Part shown: in pieces, positions 22,131-33,072 of the stretch
How positions within the stretch are numbered: the first letter of the stretch is position 1
Layout of the letters: the number at the start of each line of letters is the position of its first letter
Source: Panax quinquefolius
Taxonomy: Eukaryota > Streptophyta > Magnoliopsida > Apiales > Araliaceae
Assembly: GCA_020205615.1 (NCBI GenBank)
Contig: JAINUW010000499.1
Span: forward strand, 1,090,001 to 1,154,000
Length of the DNA: 64,000 nt
Reading direction: 5' to 3'
Position numbers and translations under genes: made by a program
Notes under the pieces: model-generated
Seen by the model: the letters and a program-made list of their open reading frames with translations, nothing else
Database searches by the model: none
What the model was told of the DNA's origin: nothing

Positions 22131-25003
22131 TGTGAGACCCCAAAGTTTATGAATAAAGATTTAAATTTCTCGAAATATTTTTTTAATATTATGGTGTGGA
22201 TTTGATATAATGTTATAGTTGTGGGTAATATTTATAAATTTTGCAAAGTACACAAGTTGTTATATAATATTTGATTGGTCGGGGAATATTCGTTTTAACA
22301 GGGAATATTAAATGACGACGTCCACAATCATTAAGTGGACCCCACAACGGAATTATTGTCGGATTGAGAAAACGATAAAAATATTTTATGAAAATAATGG
22401 CGAAAGTTTTATCTTTAACTGTTGAAACACCCGGTGTTAAAAGAAATACGATGTCTGGCGTGGTTGCATAGTATAGTACACAATATTGGTTATTGATGCT
22501 TACGTGATAAGTCTTTCGGTTATACTCAATTATTACTACTGATAATTCTTTGCATCTTATCTCTCATATTATTGATTCGATTATTGTCACAGTATCATCT
22601 GCATAATATTTTATATATTATTAAATAGATAATTGAGACGACAAAGTTATTCATATTATTAAATTGCAATATTTATAATTTCTAAAAGTTTTGTCGATGA
22701 GAGGTTTAGTCACCTAATTGCGTGCCAATAGGGAAAAATCCTTATTGGAAAGCCCCCTCTTTCCTGGGAACGACTTGGTTGTTAAATATTGTGAGTTATG
22801 ATATTAATGATGAATAAGTTCGTGTTGATTAAAGATGAATTTGATAGTTCCATTTGTGTTGGGATTATTGGTGTTAGTTGAAATCGACATCTATTACGAT
22901 GATAATTGATGTAACGGGGGTTATATTGATAAATCGGGTAATTTATCGGATAAATGAGCAATTAATTGATACTAATTCACATGCTTATATAACTATTTGT
23001 TCACATGTGTGTACTATTGAGTCACATTCACTTACTATTAGGGGAGTTGGTGCAAGATTGATAATACTTGCATGACTAAGTTAAAAAGTGAGGTATTGAT
23101 GGAGGTATTATACTGTATTTCGTATTTTCACATGATTATAACTATTGATTCACATGATTGAACTATTGATTCACATTATTTACTATTAGGGGAGGTGGTG
23201 CAAGTTTGATAATACTTGCAGGACTAAATTAAAAATAAAAGAAAAGTTGGAGGTATTGTACTGTAATTTTTCGAACCCCAAAACGTACAATTATCGAAAA
23301 TATATTTTTCTATAAATAGAAGCTCATTCTTCCTTCATTTCTCACCAATTCACTAAAGCTTTAGAGCCACTATTATAGAGATAAATTATAGAGAGAAAGA
23401 ATAAGAGAAGTCTGCTACCTCACTATTCCAGTATCCAGTCTTCTTTTGAGGTAATGGATATTATTTCTTTCGTATTCATAAAGAGAACTTCTGTTATTCC
23501 ATTTTTTTTCATTATTCTGTTGGAATAACCTGTATACGCGGTCTACCCTATACTTGGTGAAATTCTTCTTTTATTCCATTCTTTATTATTACATTGGAAT
23601 ATATCGTATGCATGCGTTTAATTGGGACCCTTCCATTCTTTATTATTACATCGCGAATATCCTGCATCTACATACATTTTACACGGACTGGTTCCGTCTT
23701 TATTATTCTCATTGGAATATCCACATGCGTGCATTTCTGCCTGGACTGGTTCCGTTATTCATTATTATGTTGGAATAACACATACATCTATCTGAAGTAT
23801 GTATGGTGATGATTTCATTGTTATTCCATTCTTTATTATTACATTGGAATATCCATCGTCGGTCGTATTTACGCTGACTGGTTCCGTTATTTATTATTAC
23901 ATTGGAATAACTCTGTCAGCAATCTATCGCATGCATGGTTATTTCTTTTGTTATTCCATTCTTTATTATACTCGGTTGGTTAAAGTTTTGACTTCTATAC
24001 TCCATGAAATTAGTGGAATATCCTTGATATTTACGCTTCATCAAGTATCTTTTCATGGAAATATTCTTACGAGCATTCTTGAATTTTACTCTACAAAGAA
24101 AGTATCGTGTTGACAATTTGGGCGTTATTAGTTCTGAATAAATTAATTTTTGAACTTGTTTTATTGAATTCTTATATCATTGTCATCATCCTCATGTTTA
24201 TATATTTTTGAAAGTCATACATGGCTATAGTGCATAGATGGACTTGGTATGATTATGATAATGAGGGATTATTGGTGTAATCATGACCGTAATGTTACAA
24301 ATGATGTGATAAAAGTCCTCATTGGCCGTAGTAGTGCATTGATGGACGAGTTGTTGGCATGATCATGACCATTCATGAATACACGAATATCTTCAATGGT
24401 AGTAGCGTGGATAATTTGTGGTTGTGATACTAATGAATATCCTTGGTCAGTAGTGCGAGGATGATGATGGATTATTTATTGTTGAGTCTCAAATGATAAA
24501 AGTGATGAAAAACCTTTTAAATCATAAAAGATAGTAGATTTTATTCTCTACTTGACTCTTTTAATGGATTGCTTATTCCGCTGCAGTTAAGCTTGATGTC
24601 TATTGTATTTTATCAGTTTAACATTGTTGAAGACTAATGATAATTTATTTTGCATTATCTTAGTCATAATATTTCTTACTGGGCTAGTTGAGCTCACCCT
24701 TTTACTTTCATTGTTCTCTTCAGAAAATGAGAACGTAGCAGGGACTAGTCGGGGAACGAAGTGACGGTCCAGATAATAGCATTAGTAGTCCTCACTATTC
24801 TATTAAATAGTGTGATAATAAATGTAATGAGGACTCAATTGAGTGTGGATATTGTCTAAATGACAATATTTGTATTAAAACGCACAGCATATGTATTGAA
24901 GTATATTACACGATGGTTGTATAATTAAGTTTGTATTTGTATTCTGTACCATGTATTTAGCGACTCAGAATATGTGATGTATACCTATTTTCGGGGCGTC
25001 ACA
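22131..25003 (+). repeat. 3' LTR of the deleted chromovirus
   Basis: It is nearly colinear with 16909-19780 (2873 against 2872 bp). TATA box at 23311-23318, donor at 23451, acceptor at 24721-24723. Differences from the 5' copy cluster in short C/G-containing words of the TAGTGCAT repeat, where trinucleotide-sized insertions appear (24235-24475). Confidence 0.9.
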
Positions 25004-25152
25004 ATTGTCCTTGCGCAAACGATTGTACCAAGGTTCTCGTCTCAATATAGACGAATGGTTGAGGTGTCGTGAGCGTTCTACCTTACGACTTTGCTAGATA
25101 AACGATCTGGACGTCGACCACCTCACGCAAGCATGCCGTGAATTCTTTCATA
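25004..25152 (-). other. Right flank; short open frame that spans the insertion site
   Basis: Read on the minus strand, about 25105 down to 25009 and, beyond the element, 16908 down to about 16860, there is one open frame of roughly 48 codons between stops. It contains HSSILRREPWYNRLRKDN and ends PRTYKK. I know no match. It could be a piece of a host or transposon gene interrupted by the element at 16909-25003, or chance. Confidence 0.25.
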
Positions 25153-25404
25153 CTCCCTCAATTCTAAAGTATAAGATTATTATTGACATTTTAAAAGATA
25201 ATTTTAAACATTTTTAGATTCAAAATTGACATTGATTCATTTAGCTTATGTCAATATAATTATAAATATAATAAACTACTTAAAAAGTATTACTACTTAT
25301 AAGATTTATTGTTTTCAAAACTTAAATAAATTATATTAATTTTAAATTCAAAAATTTCTCAAATTAATTTTTAAAGAGTCAATATTAATCTTGAAAGAAT
25401 GGAA
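25153..25404. mobile_element. Stowaway-like MITE
   Basis: 252 bp between TA dinucleotides (25151-25152 and 25405-25406). The left end is ctccctcaattctaaagtat. The right end, reversed, is ttccattctttcaagattaa. Both continue into (a)ttattgac-like sequence, so imperfect terminal inverted repeats of about 30 bp are present. CTCCCTC is the usual Stowaway start. It has no coding capacity, as expected of MITEs moved by Tc1/mariner transposases. Confidence 0.65.
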
Positions 25405-26495
25405 TACTAAAATATTACGATCGACCAACGAGGATTGAAGATCTTAAAAGTAGAAAGAGTGGATTATCTATAGCTGCGAGGTAGAGAGGCCTAGAAATCT
25501 AGGGCCTTAGAAATATCAATACAGAAGTATTAGGTTTTGTATTGAACAACATATTTATTATCAGAAGGAACAACCCCACAAAGGTTGTATGATCAAAATT
25601 AATGCGAGTTAATATAAGGTCTCCCTCCTTAGTAAAAAGTTATTGAAAAGAGTCCGACTATGTATTAGGGTAATTTTATGTTGAATTACGATTACGAAAT
25701 ATATTAATATATAAAATTAGATAGAATTATTAAAATGATCCACTTATTACTGATTTTTTTAAAGAGATACCACTAATATTTAGGAAATTGATATTTTTGC
25801 GGGCCAAATTAATAGTTCCACAAGTAGGCCCCACTTATAAACTTACCGTCATGCTTCCGTACACAAAATTGAAACTTATAACTTTTATGCCTATTTTGTC
25901 CTTTTAAACAAACTTAATCCATCTCTTTTCCCCGCTGCTAACGCTGGTGTAGTTCTTGACAGATCTGGGCAGTAGAAGCAATTTATTAACATAATCTCTC
26001 TATGTGATGATCCATTTCTTCTTTAGGTCTCCTTTCAATTCTCTGGTATCTGAGATCTCTATTAACTTGTTATTTTATATTAAATGAATAATTTAATATG
26101 CAAAGTAGAGCATTGAAATTTGTAGGGCAGAGGATATGGGACAAATTATATATTGGTAATTGGATCGTCTTGTTCAGCCATGGGTATGCTTTTAAACTGT
26201 ATGTGCCGTGAATGCCCTCCGATGAATAGACTATGACGAATCTGAGGCGAAGAGATGGCATGGCCAAGGGTTTATAAGTAGTCAGTAGAGTATCATCGAA
26301 CTGGTTCAACGGTAGCGGAGAAGAAATATATTAAGCTTGTATCTTGTGAGGGGCATATTGGGTAAATATTTAATAACTCTAGTTAGTTTACTCTGGATCA
26401 CGATGAATATGGTGAGTGGGCTATACTTGCGGAAATATCATTTTACTAATATTTATCCACAAAACTCGCAATAACAAAATCGATACAAACATTGA
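25405..26495. other. Low-copy stretch without a recognised gene
   Basis: It is AT-rich, with no domain or repeat recognised. The longest frame is 79 codons on the minus strand (26070-26309, MNQFDDTLLTTYKPL...), with no motif I know. A CT-rich patch (25915-26060) contains ttaggtctcctttcaattctc but no convincing exon structure. Confidence 0.5.
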
Positions 26496-26497
26496 TA

Positions 26498-26752
26498 CTC
26501 CATCCGTCTCATGATAAAAATCCTTATTACTATTTTAGATAGTCGTCTCATGTTAAATGTTCATTTTCTTTTAATAACTAAACTTTTACATATATTTTTT
26601 TATTATACACGTAGCATTAAATATTTCATACTTTTTTTATTCTAATTCTCTCTCTATATTTAATTATATTATTATGGACAATTTTATCATTTCATTCATC
26701 TTCTTAATATGCGTGAAAAGTTCACCAGGATTTTTATCCTGGGACGAAAAAG
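26498..26752. mobile_element. Stowaway MITE
   Basis: 255 bp, flanked by TA (26496-26497 and 26753-26754). The left end is ctccatccgtctcatgataa. The right end, reversed, is ctttttcgtcccaggataaa. Both run on through aaatcct, so the inverted repeats are about 26 bp with a few mismatches. Length, TA target and CTCCATCCGT start all fit plant Stowaway elements. It is non-coding. Confidence 0.82.
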
Positions 26753-26754
26753 TA

Positions 26755-27457
26755 AAATATATCATTTTTCAACTTGAAATAAGGAGGGAAGCTCAACTAC
26801 ATAAAAATTAATAATGTTTTGGTGATAAAAGATTAGATATAAATAAATAAATAAATAAAATGATGTGGATAGTAGTTATTAGTTATAATCATTGGACCCA
26901 TAAGTATAATAAAATATCTACTAATTATAATCCGACACATCATGTTACATTCATTTTTTATAATCATCTTTTGTCAGTGTAACATTACTCCATAAAATAG
27001 TGAGATTTTAATTGTACTACTTCCATATGAAAATATACTCTTATTCCCTTTTTCACAAAATAAGATTCCCATTAAATTTTTCTTTCATAATCAACTTGCA
27101 AAATTCTAAAATTTATATTTGATATGTTTCTTATTTTAATATTAATTAATACAACAATTAAAATTATAAATTACTTAGAAAATATTACTATGTATAAAAT
27201 TGTCATTTTAAAAATTAAAATAAATTGATATCACCAATTTTAAATTTTGTAAGGATCAAACTCAAATGGATCTCATTTTTTTTGGTTTTTTTAAATAGAG
27301 GGTTTATTTAGGTAAGAATGAGTATAACTGTATAAGTAGTAATATTTAAGTTTCTAAATTATTTTTCATTCCTTCAAAATACAAAAAGTTAAAGAAAAAG
27401 AATATAAAAAGTAAATAAGAATTGTACTAAAATATACAGGCATGGAAAGTTTGTTAT
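26755..27457. other. AT-rich spacer upstream of the tRNA gene
   Basis: No gene is seen. The stretch 27018-27400 has MITE-like ends (tacttccatatgaaaatata and, far right, aaataagaattgtacta) but the inverted repeats are too weak to call. Confidence 0.4.
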
Positions 27458-27550
27458 CCGGCCTTAGTTGAGTTGGTAGAGCGGAGGACTGTAGTAAGAA
27501 AGACAAGTGTTAGGTATCCTTAGGTCGATGGTTCGAATCTGGAGGTCGGA
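27458..27550 (+). tRNA. tRNA-Tyr (GUA) with 21-nt intron
   Basis: The acceptor arm CCGGCCT pairs with AGGTCGG (one G-U), with discriminator A at 27550. The D arm gttgagttggtagagc includes the A-box pattern but its stem has a G/G mismatch. The anticodon loop is ctGTAg with GTA at 27491-27493. An intron of about 21 nt (27495-27515) follows position 37, where plant tRNA-Tyr genes have their intron. The T arm contains the B-box ggttcgaatct. One nucleotide of the 3' side of the T stem seems missing compared with the usual plant tRNA-Tyr, and the same loss is in every copy of the downstream array. The gene may therefore be weak or a pseudogene. The spliced tRNA would be 72 nt. Confidence 0.85.
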
Positions 27551-30500
27551 TTCTTGTTTTTAACCCATTTTCCCTGTTAATCCAAACAAGATTAAGCGTG
27601 TCCCCAAGCAGGATAAGCTGGCATATATTATCCTTTTATATTAATTTTTTAGTCTTTCTATTTAATTTTCAAATTTCATAAAATTTTTATTTTACTTTTA
27701 CATAATTTATACATACAACGCTTTCTTGCATGGGGTGTCTTTTCTAATGCTTAGAAAAATCTCTTTCTCACCTCAACTTTCTTACAAATCAAATTCATGG
27801 CTTTTCTCAAGGAATTTTTATTATATGAACACTTTATTTTATTTTATGTATTTATTTATTGGTAATATATGGACATTTTATTTTATTTTGTTTATTTTTT
27901 TGGTAATATATGAACACTTTATTTGGGCTAAAATGGAAAAGGATAGAGTTAATATATTGAGAAATAAGATAATTTCGTCGAATAAAATCTATCTGGATAG
28001 GTTCTTATTCGGAATTCAGATAATTTCAATGAAAGACTCCTGTTAGGTATCCTTAGGTCGATGGTTCGAATCCGGAGATCGGATTCTTGTTTTTAACCCA
28101 TTTTCCCTGTTAATCCAAACAAGATTAAGCGTGTCCCAATAAGGATAAGCTGGCATATATTATCCTTTTTATATTAATTTTTTAGTCTTTCTATTTAATT
28201 TTTCAAATTTCATAAAATTTTTATTTTACTTTACATAATTTATACATACAACGCTTGTGCTTATTTGGGTGTCTTTTCTAATGCTTAGAAAAATCTCTTT
28301 CTCACATCAACTTTCTTACAAATCAAATTCATGGCTTTTCTCAAGGAATTTTTATTATATGAACACTTTATTTTATTTTATGTATTTATTTATTGGTAAT
28401 ATATGGACATTTTATTTTATTTTGTTTATTTTTTTGGTAATATATGAACACTTTATTTGGGCTAAAATGGAAAAGGATAGAGTTAATATATTGAGAAATA
28501 AGATAATTTCGTCGAATAAAATCTATCTGGGTAGGTTCTTATTCGGAATTCAGATAATTTCGACGAAAGACTCCTGTTAGGTATCCTTAGGTCGATGGTT
28601 CAAATCCGGAGGTCGGATTCTTGTTTTTAACCCATTTTCCCTGTTAATCCAAACAAGATTAAGCGTGTCCCCAGCGGGATAACTGGCATATATTATCCTT
28701 TTTATATTAATTTTTTTAGTCTTTCTATTTAATTTTTCAAATTTCATAAAATTTTTATTTTACTTTACATAATTTATACATACAACGCTTGTGCCACGGG
28801 GTGTCTTTTCTAATGCTTAGAAAAATCTCTTTCTCACATCAACTTTCTTACAAATCAAATTCATGGCTTTTCTCAAGGAATTTTTATTATATGAACACTT
28901 TATTTTATTTTATGTATTTATTTATTGGTAATATATGGACATTTTATTTTATTTTGTTTATTTTTTTGGTAATATATGAACACTTTATTTGGGCTAAAAT
29001 GGAAAAGGATAGAGTTAATATATTGAGAAATAAGATAATTTCGTCGAATAAAATCTATCTGGGTAGGTTCTTATTCGGAATTCAGATAATTTCAACGAAA
29101 GACTCCTGTTAGGTATCCTTAGGTCGATGGTTCGAATCCGGAGATCGGATTCTTGTTTTTAACCCATTTTCCCTGTTAATCCAAACAAGATTAAGCGTGT
29201 CCCCAGCGGGATAACTGGCATATATTATCCTTTTTATATTAATTTTTTTAGTCTTTCTATTTAATTTTTCAAATTTCATAAAATTTTTATTTTACTTTAC
29301 ATAATTTATACATACAACGCTTGTGCACACGGGGTGTGTCTTTTTTTCTAATGCTTAGAAAAATCTCTTTCTCACCTCAACTTTCTTTACAAATCAAATT
29401 CATGGCTTTTCTCAAGGAATTTTTATTATATGAACACTTTATTTTATTTTATGTATTTATTTATTGGTAATATATGGACATTTTATTTTATTTTGTTTAT
29501 TTTTTTGGTAATATATGAACACTTTATTTGGGCTAAAATGGAAAAGGATAGAGTTAATATATTGAGAAATAAGATAATTTCGTCGAATAAAATCTATCTG
29601 GGTAGGTTCTTATTCGCAATTCAGATAATTTCGACGAAAGACTCCTGTTAGGTATCCTTAGGTCGATGGTTCGAATCCGGAGGTCGGATTCTTGTTTTTA
29701 ACCCATTTTCCCTGTTAATCTAAACAAGATTAAGCGTGTTCCCAGCGGGATAACTGGCATATATTATCCTTTTTATATTAATTTTTTTAGTCTTTCTATT
29801 TAATTTTTCAAATTTCATAAAATTTTATTTTACTTTACATAATTTATACATACAACGCTTGTGCTTCGGGGTGTCTTTTTCTAATGCTTAGAAAATCTCT
29901 TTCTCACATCAACTTTCTTACAAATCAAATTCATGGCTTTTTCTCAAGGAATTTTTATTATATGAACACTTTATTTTATTTCATGTATTTATTTATTGGT
30001 AATATATGGACATTTTATTTTATTTTGTTTATTTTTTGGTAATATATGAACACTTTATTTGGGCTAAAATGGAAAAGGATAGAGTTAATATATTGAGAAA
30101 TAAGATAATTTAAATCGAATAAAATCTATCCGGGTAGGTTCTTATTCGAATTGAGATAATTTCGACGAAAGACTCGTTAGGTATCCTTAGGTCGATGGTT
30201 CAAATCCAGGAGGTCTGATTCTTGTTTTAACCCATTTTCCTGTTAATTCAAACAAGATTAAGCGTGTCCCAGTGGGATAAGCTGGCATATATTATCCTTT
30301 TTATATTAATTTTTTAGTCTTTCTATTTAATTTTCAAATTTCATAAAATTTTTATTTTACTTTACATAATTTATACATACAACGCTTGTGTATTTGGGGT
30401 GTCTTTTCTAATGCTTAGAAAATCTCTTTCTCACCTCAACTTTCTTACAAATCAAATTCATGGCTTTTCTCAAGGAATTTTTATTATATGAACACTTTAT

Positions 30501-31790
30501 TTTATTTTATGTATTTATTTATTGGTAATATATGGACATTTTATTTTATTTTGTTTATTTTTTTGGTAATATATGAACACTTTATTTGGGCTAAAATGGA
30601 AAAGGATAGAGTTAATATATTGAGAAATAAGATAATTTAAATCGAATAAAATCTATCTGGGTAGGTTCTTATTCTGATTAGGATAATTTCGACGAAAGAC
30701 TCTCGTTAGGTATCCTTAGGTCGATGGTTAAAAATCGGAGATCGGATTCTTGTTTTTAACCCATTTTCCCTGTTAATCCAAACAAGATTAAGCGTGTCCC
30801 AAGTGAGGATAATGGCATATATTATCCTTTTATATTAATTTTTTAGTCTTTCTATTTAATTTTTCAAATTTCATAAAATTTTATTTTACTTTACATAATT
30901 TATACATACAACGCTTGTGTCACGGGGTGTCTTTTCTAATGCTTAGAAAAATCTCTTTCTCACCTCAACTTTCTTACAAATCAAATTCATGGCTTTTCTC
31001 AAGGAATTTTTATTATATGAACACTTTATTTTATTTTATGTATTTATTTATTGGTAATATATGGACATTTTATTTTATTTTGTTTACTTTTTTGGTAATA
31101 TATGAACACTTTATTTGGGCTAAAATGGAAAAGGATAGAGTTAATATATTGAGAAATAAGATAATTTCGTCGAATAAAATCTATCTGGGTAGGTTCTTAT
31201 TCGCAATTCAGATAATTTCGACGAAAGACTCCTGTTAGGTATCCTTAGGTCGATGGTTAAAATCCGGAGATCGGATTCTTGTTTTTAACCCATTTTCCCT
31301 GTTAATCCACACAAGATTAAGCGTGTCCCCAGCGGGATAACTGGCATATATTATCCTTTTTATATTAATTTTTTTAGTCTTTCTATTTAATTTTTCAAAT
31401 TTCATAAAATTTTTATTTTACTTTACATAATTTATACATACAACGCGCTTGTGCTTACATCGGGTGTCTTTTCTAATGCTTAGAAAAATCTCTTTCTCAC
31501 CTCAACTTTCTTACAAATCAAATTCATGGCTTTTCTCAAGGAATTTTTATTATATGAACACTTTATTTTATTTTATGTATTTACTTATTGGTAATATATG
31601 GACATTTAATTTATTTTGTTTATTTTTTTGGTAATATATGAACATTTATTTGGGCTTAAATGGAAAAGGATAGAGTTAATATATTGAGAAATAAGATAAT
31701 TTCGTCGAATAAAATCTATCTGGGTAGGTTCTTATTCGGAATTCAGATAATTTCGACGAATAAAATTTATCCGGGTAGGTTCTTATTGGT
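27510..31790 (+). repeat. ~530-bp tandem array carrying tRNA-Tyr 3' halves
   Basis: There are eight units, the last truncated. Each starts with the end of the tRNA intron and the complete tRNA 3' exon (ttaggtatccttaggtcgat). These occur at about 27510, 28042, 28577, 29109, 29648, 30177, 30705 and 31235, with steps of 528-539 bp. The rest of a unit is AT-rich spacer with an internal ~62-bp direct duplication (ggtaatatatgg... and ggtaatatatga...). Only the first unit is preceded by the tRNA 5' half. The others are preceded by ttcgacgaaagactcctg, which aligns with the intron word gaaagac. The AT-rich spacer is nearly identical between units, whereas a few C/G-containing spots differ in almost every unit. 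Confidence 0.92.
27557..27561 (+). terminator. RNA polymerase III terminator
   Basis: A run of five T lies 6 nt after the tRNA-Tyr 3' end (ttcttgttttt). The run is preserved after most tRNA 3' halves in the array, for example 28089-28093 and 29155-29159. Confidence 0.65.
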
Positions 31791-32820
31791 AATCCTAAAA
31801 ATTTTAGGGATAGAAATATCCTAATTATGTCTTGAAGAATGGACAAATAACCATGAGTCAATGATCTACCACCTCCACCAAGTATATAGGGGTGGATCCA
31901 GCCTTTTAAGGTTAGTGGAGTCAAATTTGAGAAAAATAAATTCCAGCCAAAAAAATAAAAATATATTATTTTTGTTTTAATATTAGAGATACATTTCATT
32001 TTTTGGCTCGTTCTAAAATTAGAGATACTTTTTTTATTTTAAAACTATAAAGTGACATAATATTCTTAATTTACCATTACTTTCATACTATCATTTTTAA
32101 TTTCAAACCACCACAACTGATTCATAACTAATACTAAAGTTAAAGTTATATTTGAGAACATAATATTTTTCGAGGTTTCATTACTTAAAATTGTTGTATG
32201 ATAGTCTCATTTTTATTAGTTACAAAAATCCACAAACAATTATAAAAAAAATCCACAAGTAATTACAAAAAGTCTCAAAGTAATTGCTAAATTTGTGAAA
32301 TTATAAATAAAAAAATTGTAACATATCGAATTTTCTCTAAAGACGAACTAGTGAGAAGAATTAGGTTAAGCCGCTCGACAAGAAACGAAGAGACAACAAG
32401 TATTATAGTGGCCAAGGTAGTATAAGATATGAATTTTGAAGAATTTAATATTTTTCTATTTAAACTTTAAATCTTTTATTAAATACCTTAACATTTTACT
32501 CTCTCTTTTTTTTCTCCTAAAAAATCAATGGAGTCAATTGTCTCCCCGCCCCTTATTTAGATCTGCCCCTGCACGTAAGTATAAAGAGACACTCTAATTA
32601 TATAAATCCGGCATAATGGTTTGAACTTGCCTTGAAGCATCTAAAAGAACACTTGTTACAATAGACCTGACAATATAATTAGTTAACTATTTATTTAAGT
32701 TGGTTAAGGTTTGGAACCATATTTTTAAAAAGAAATATAGGTTCAAATCGATTATCCATTTTTCGACGAATATTTCATTCGAAATCTAAATCAAAAGTTC
32801 TTTTCACCCCACATTTAGAA
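31791..32820. other. AT-rich stretch without a recognised gene
   Basis: It holds no domain I can support. A minus-strand frame of 107 codons (31676-31999) overlaps the end of the tandem array and has no known motif. Around 31990-32200 there are weak MITE-like words (ctcgttctaaaattagagat), but no clear inverted end. Confidence 0.4.
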
Positions 32821-32827
32821 ATTTTTT

Positions 32828-33072
32828 ATTCAAAAAAATAATATTCAGTGATTATGTATACACCCCCAACCCCAACCCCTAACCCCTAACCCCCACACAA
32901 AAAAATAATATTCAGTAATTATGTATACACCCCACCCCGCCCACCCCCCACACCCACCCCCGCCCCCCCCCCCAAAAAAAAAAATAAAATAATACTTCTA
33001 TCGATTATGTATATACCCCAACCCTCTACCACCCACCCCACCCACTCCGCCCCAATTCCACCCCACACCCCC
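32828..33072. repeat. C-rich triplicated repeat
   Basis: Three units each begin with aataatattcagtgattatg or a variant (about 32838, 32904 and 32984) followed by a C-rich tract (cccccaacccc, ccccaccccgccc, ccccaaccctc). The tracts contain several runs of three or more C, so the other strand could form G-quadruplexes. ccctaacccctaac inside the first unit is only superficially telomere-like. Confidence 0.75.

Larger units (their letters stand above)
16909..25003 (+). mobile_element. Internally deleted chromovirus derivative (non-autonomous)
   Basis: The element is 8095 bp with LTRs of 2872 and 2873 bp that start TGTGAGACCCC and end GTTACA or GTCACA. Flanks are attct (16904-16908) and attgt (25004-25008), a 4 of 5 target duplication. 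The internal part is only 2350 bp. Compared with the element at 5932-15847 it has lost most of the capsid region, the first zinc knuckle, the whole reverse transcriptase with most of RNase H, and the integrase core. It gained a ~150-bp module (20720-20869) and a GC-rich segment (about 21461-22012). Primer binding site and polypurine tract are kept, and the LTRs are much alike, so it probably moved with enzymes supplied by relatives. Confidence 0.9.

Noticed and set aside
26070..26309. 79-codon minus-strand frame
   Set aside because: It is in low-copy DNA, but is too short, without motif, and has no splice or codon evidence I can judge by eye.
27018..27400. Third MITE
   Set aside because: Possible ends share only short T/A-rich words; no convincing inverted repeats or target site.
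27726..31634. A repeated frame of 107 codons (SFLMLRKISF..., FYFMYLFIGNIWTFYF) in five or more units of the array
   Set aside because: It exists only because the tandem unit is repeated. It is hydrophobic by AT content, has no known motif, and is broken in several units by the same indels that vary between units.
32866..32900. Telomere-like ccctaacccctaaccc
   Set aside because: Only two to three imperfect copies inside a C-rich repeat; the plant telomere repeat is CCCTAAA in long arrays.
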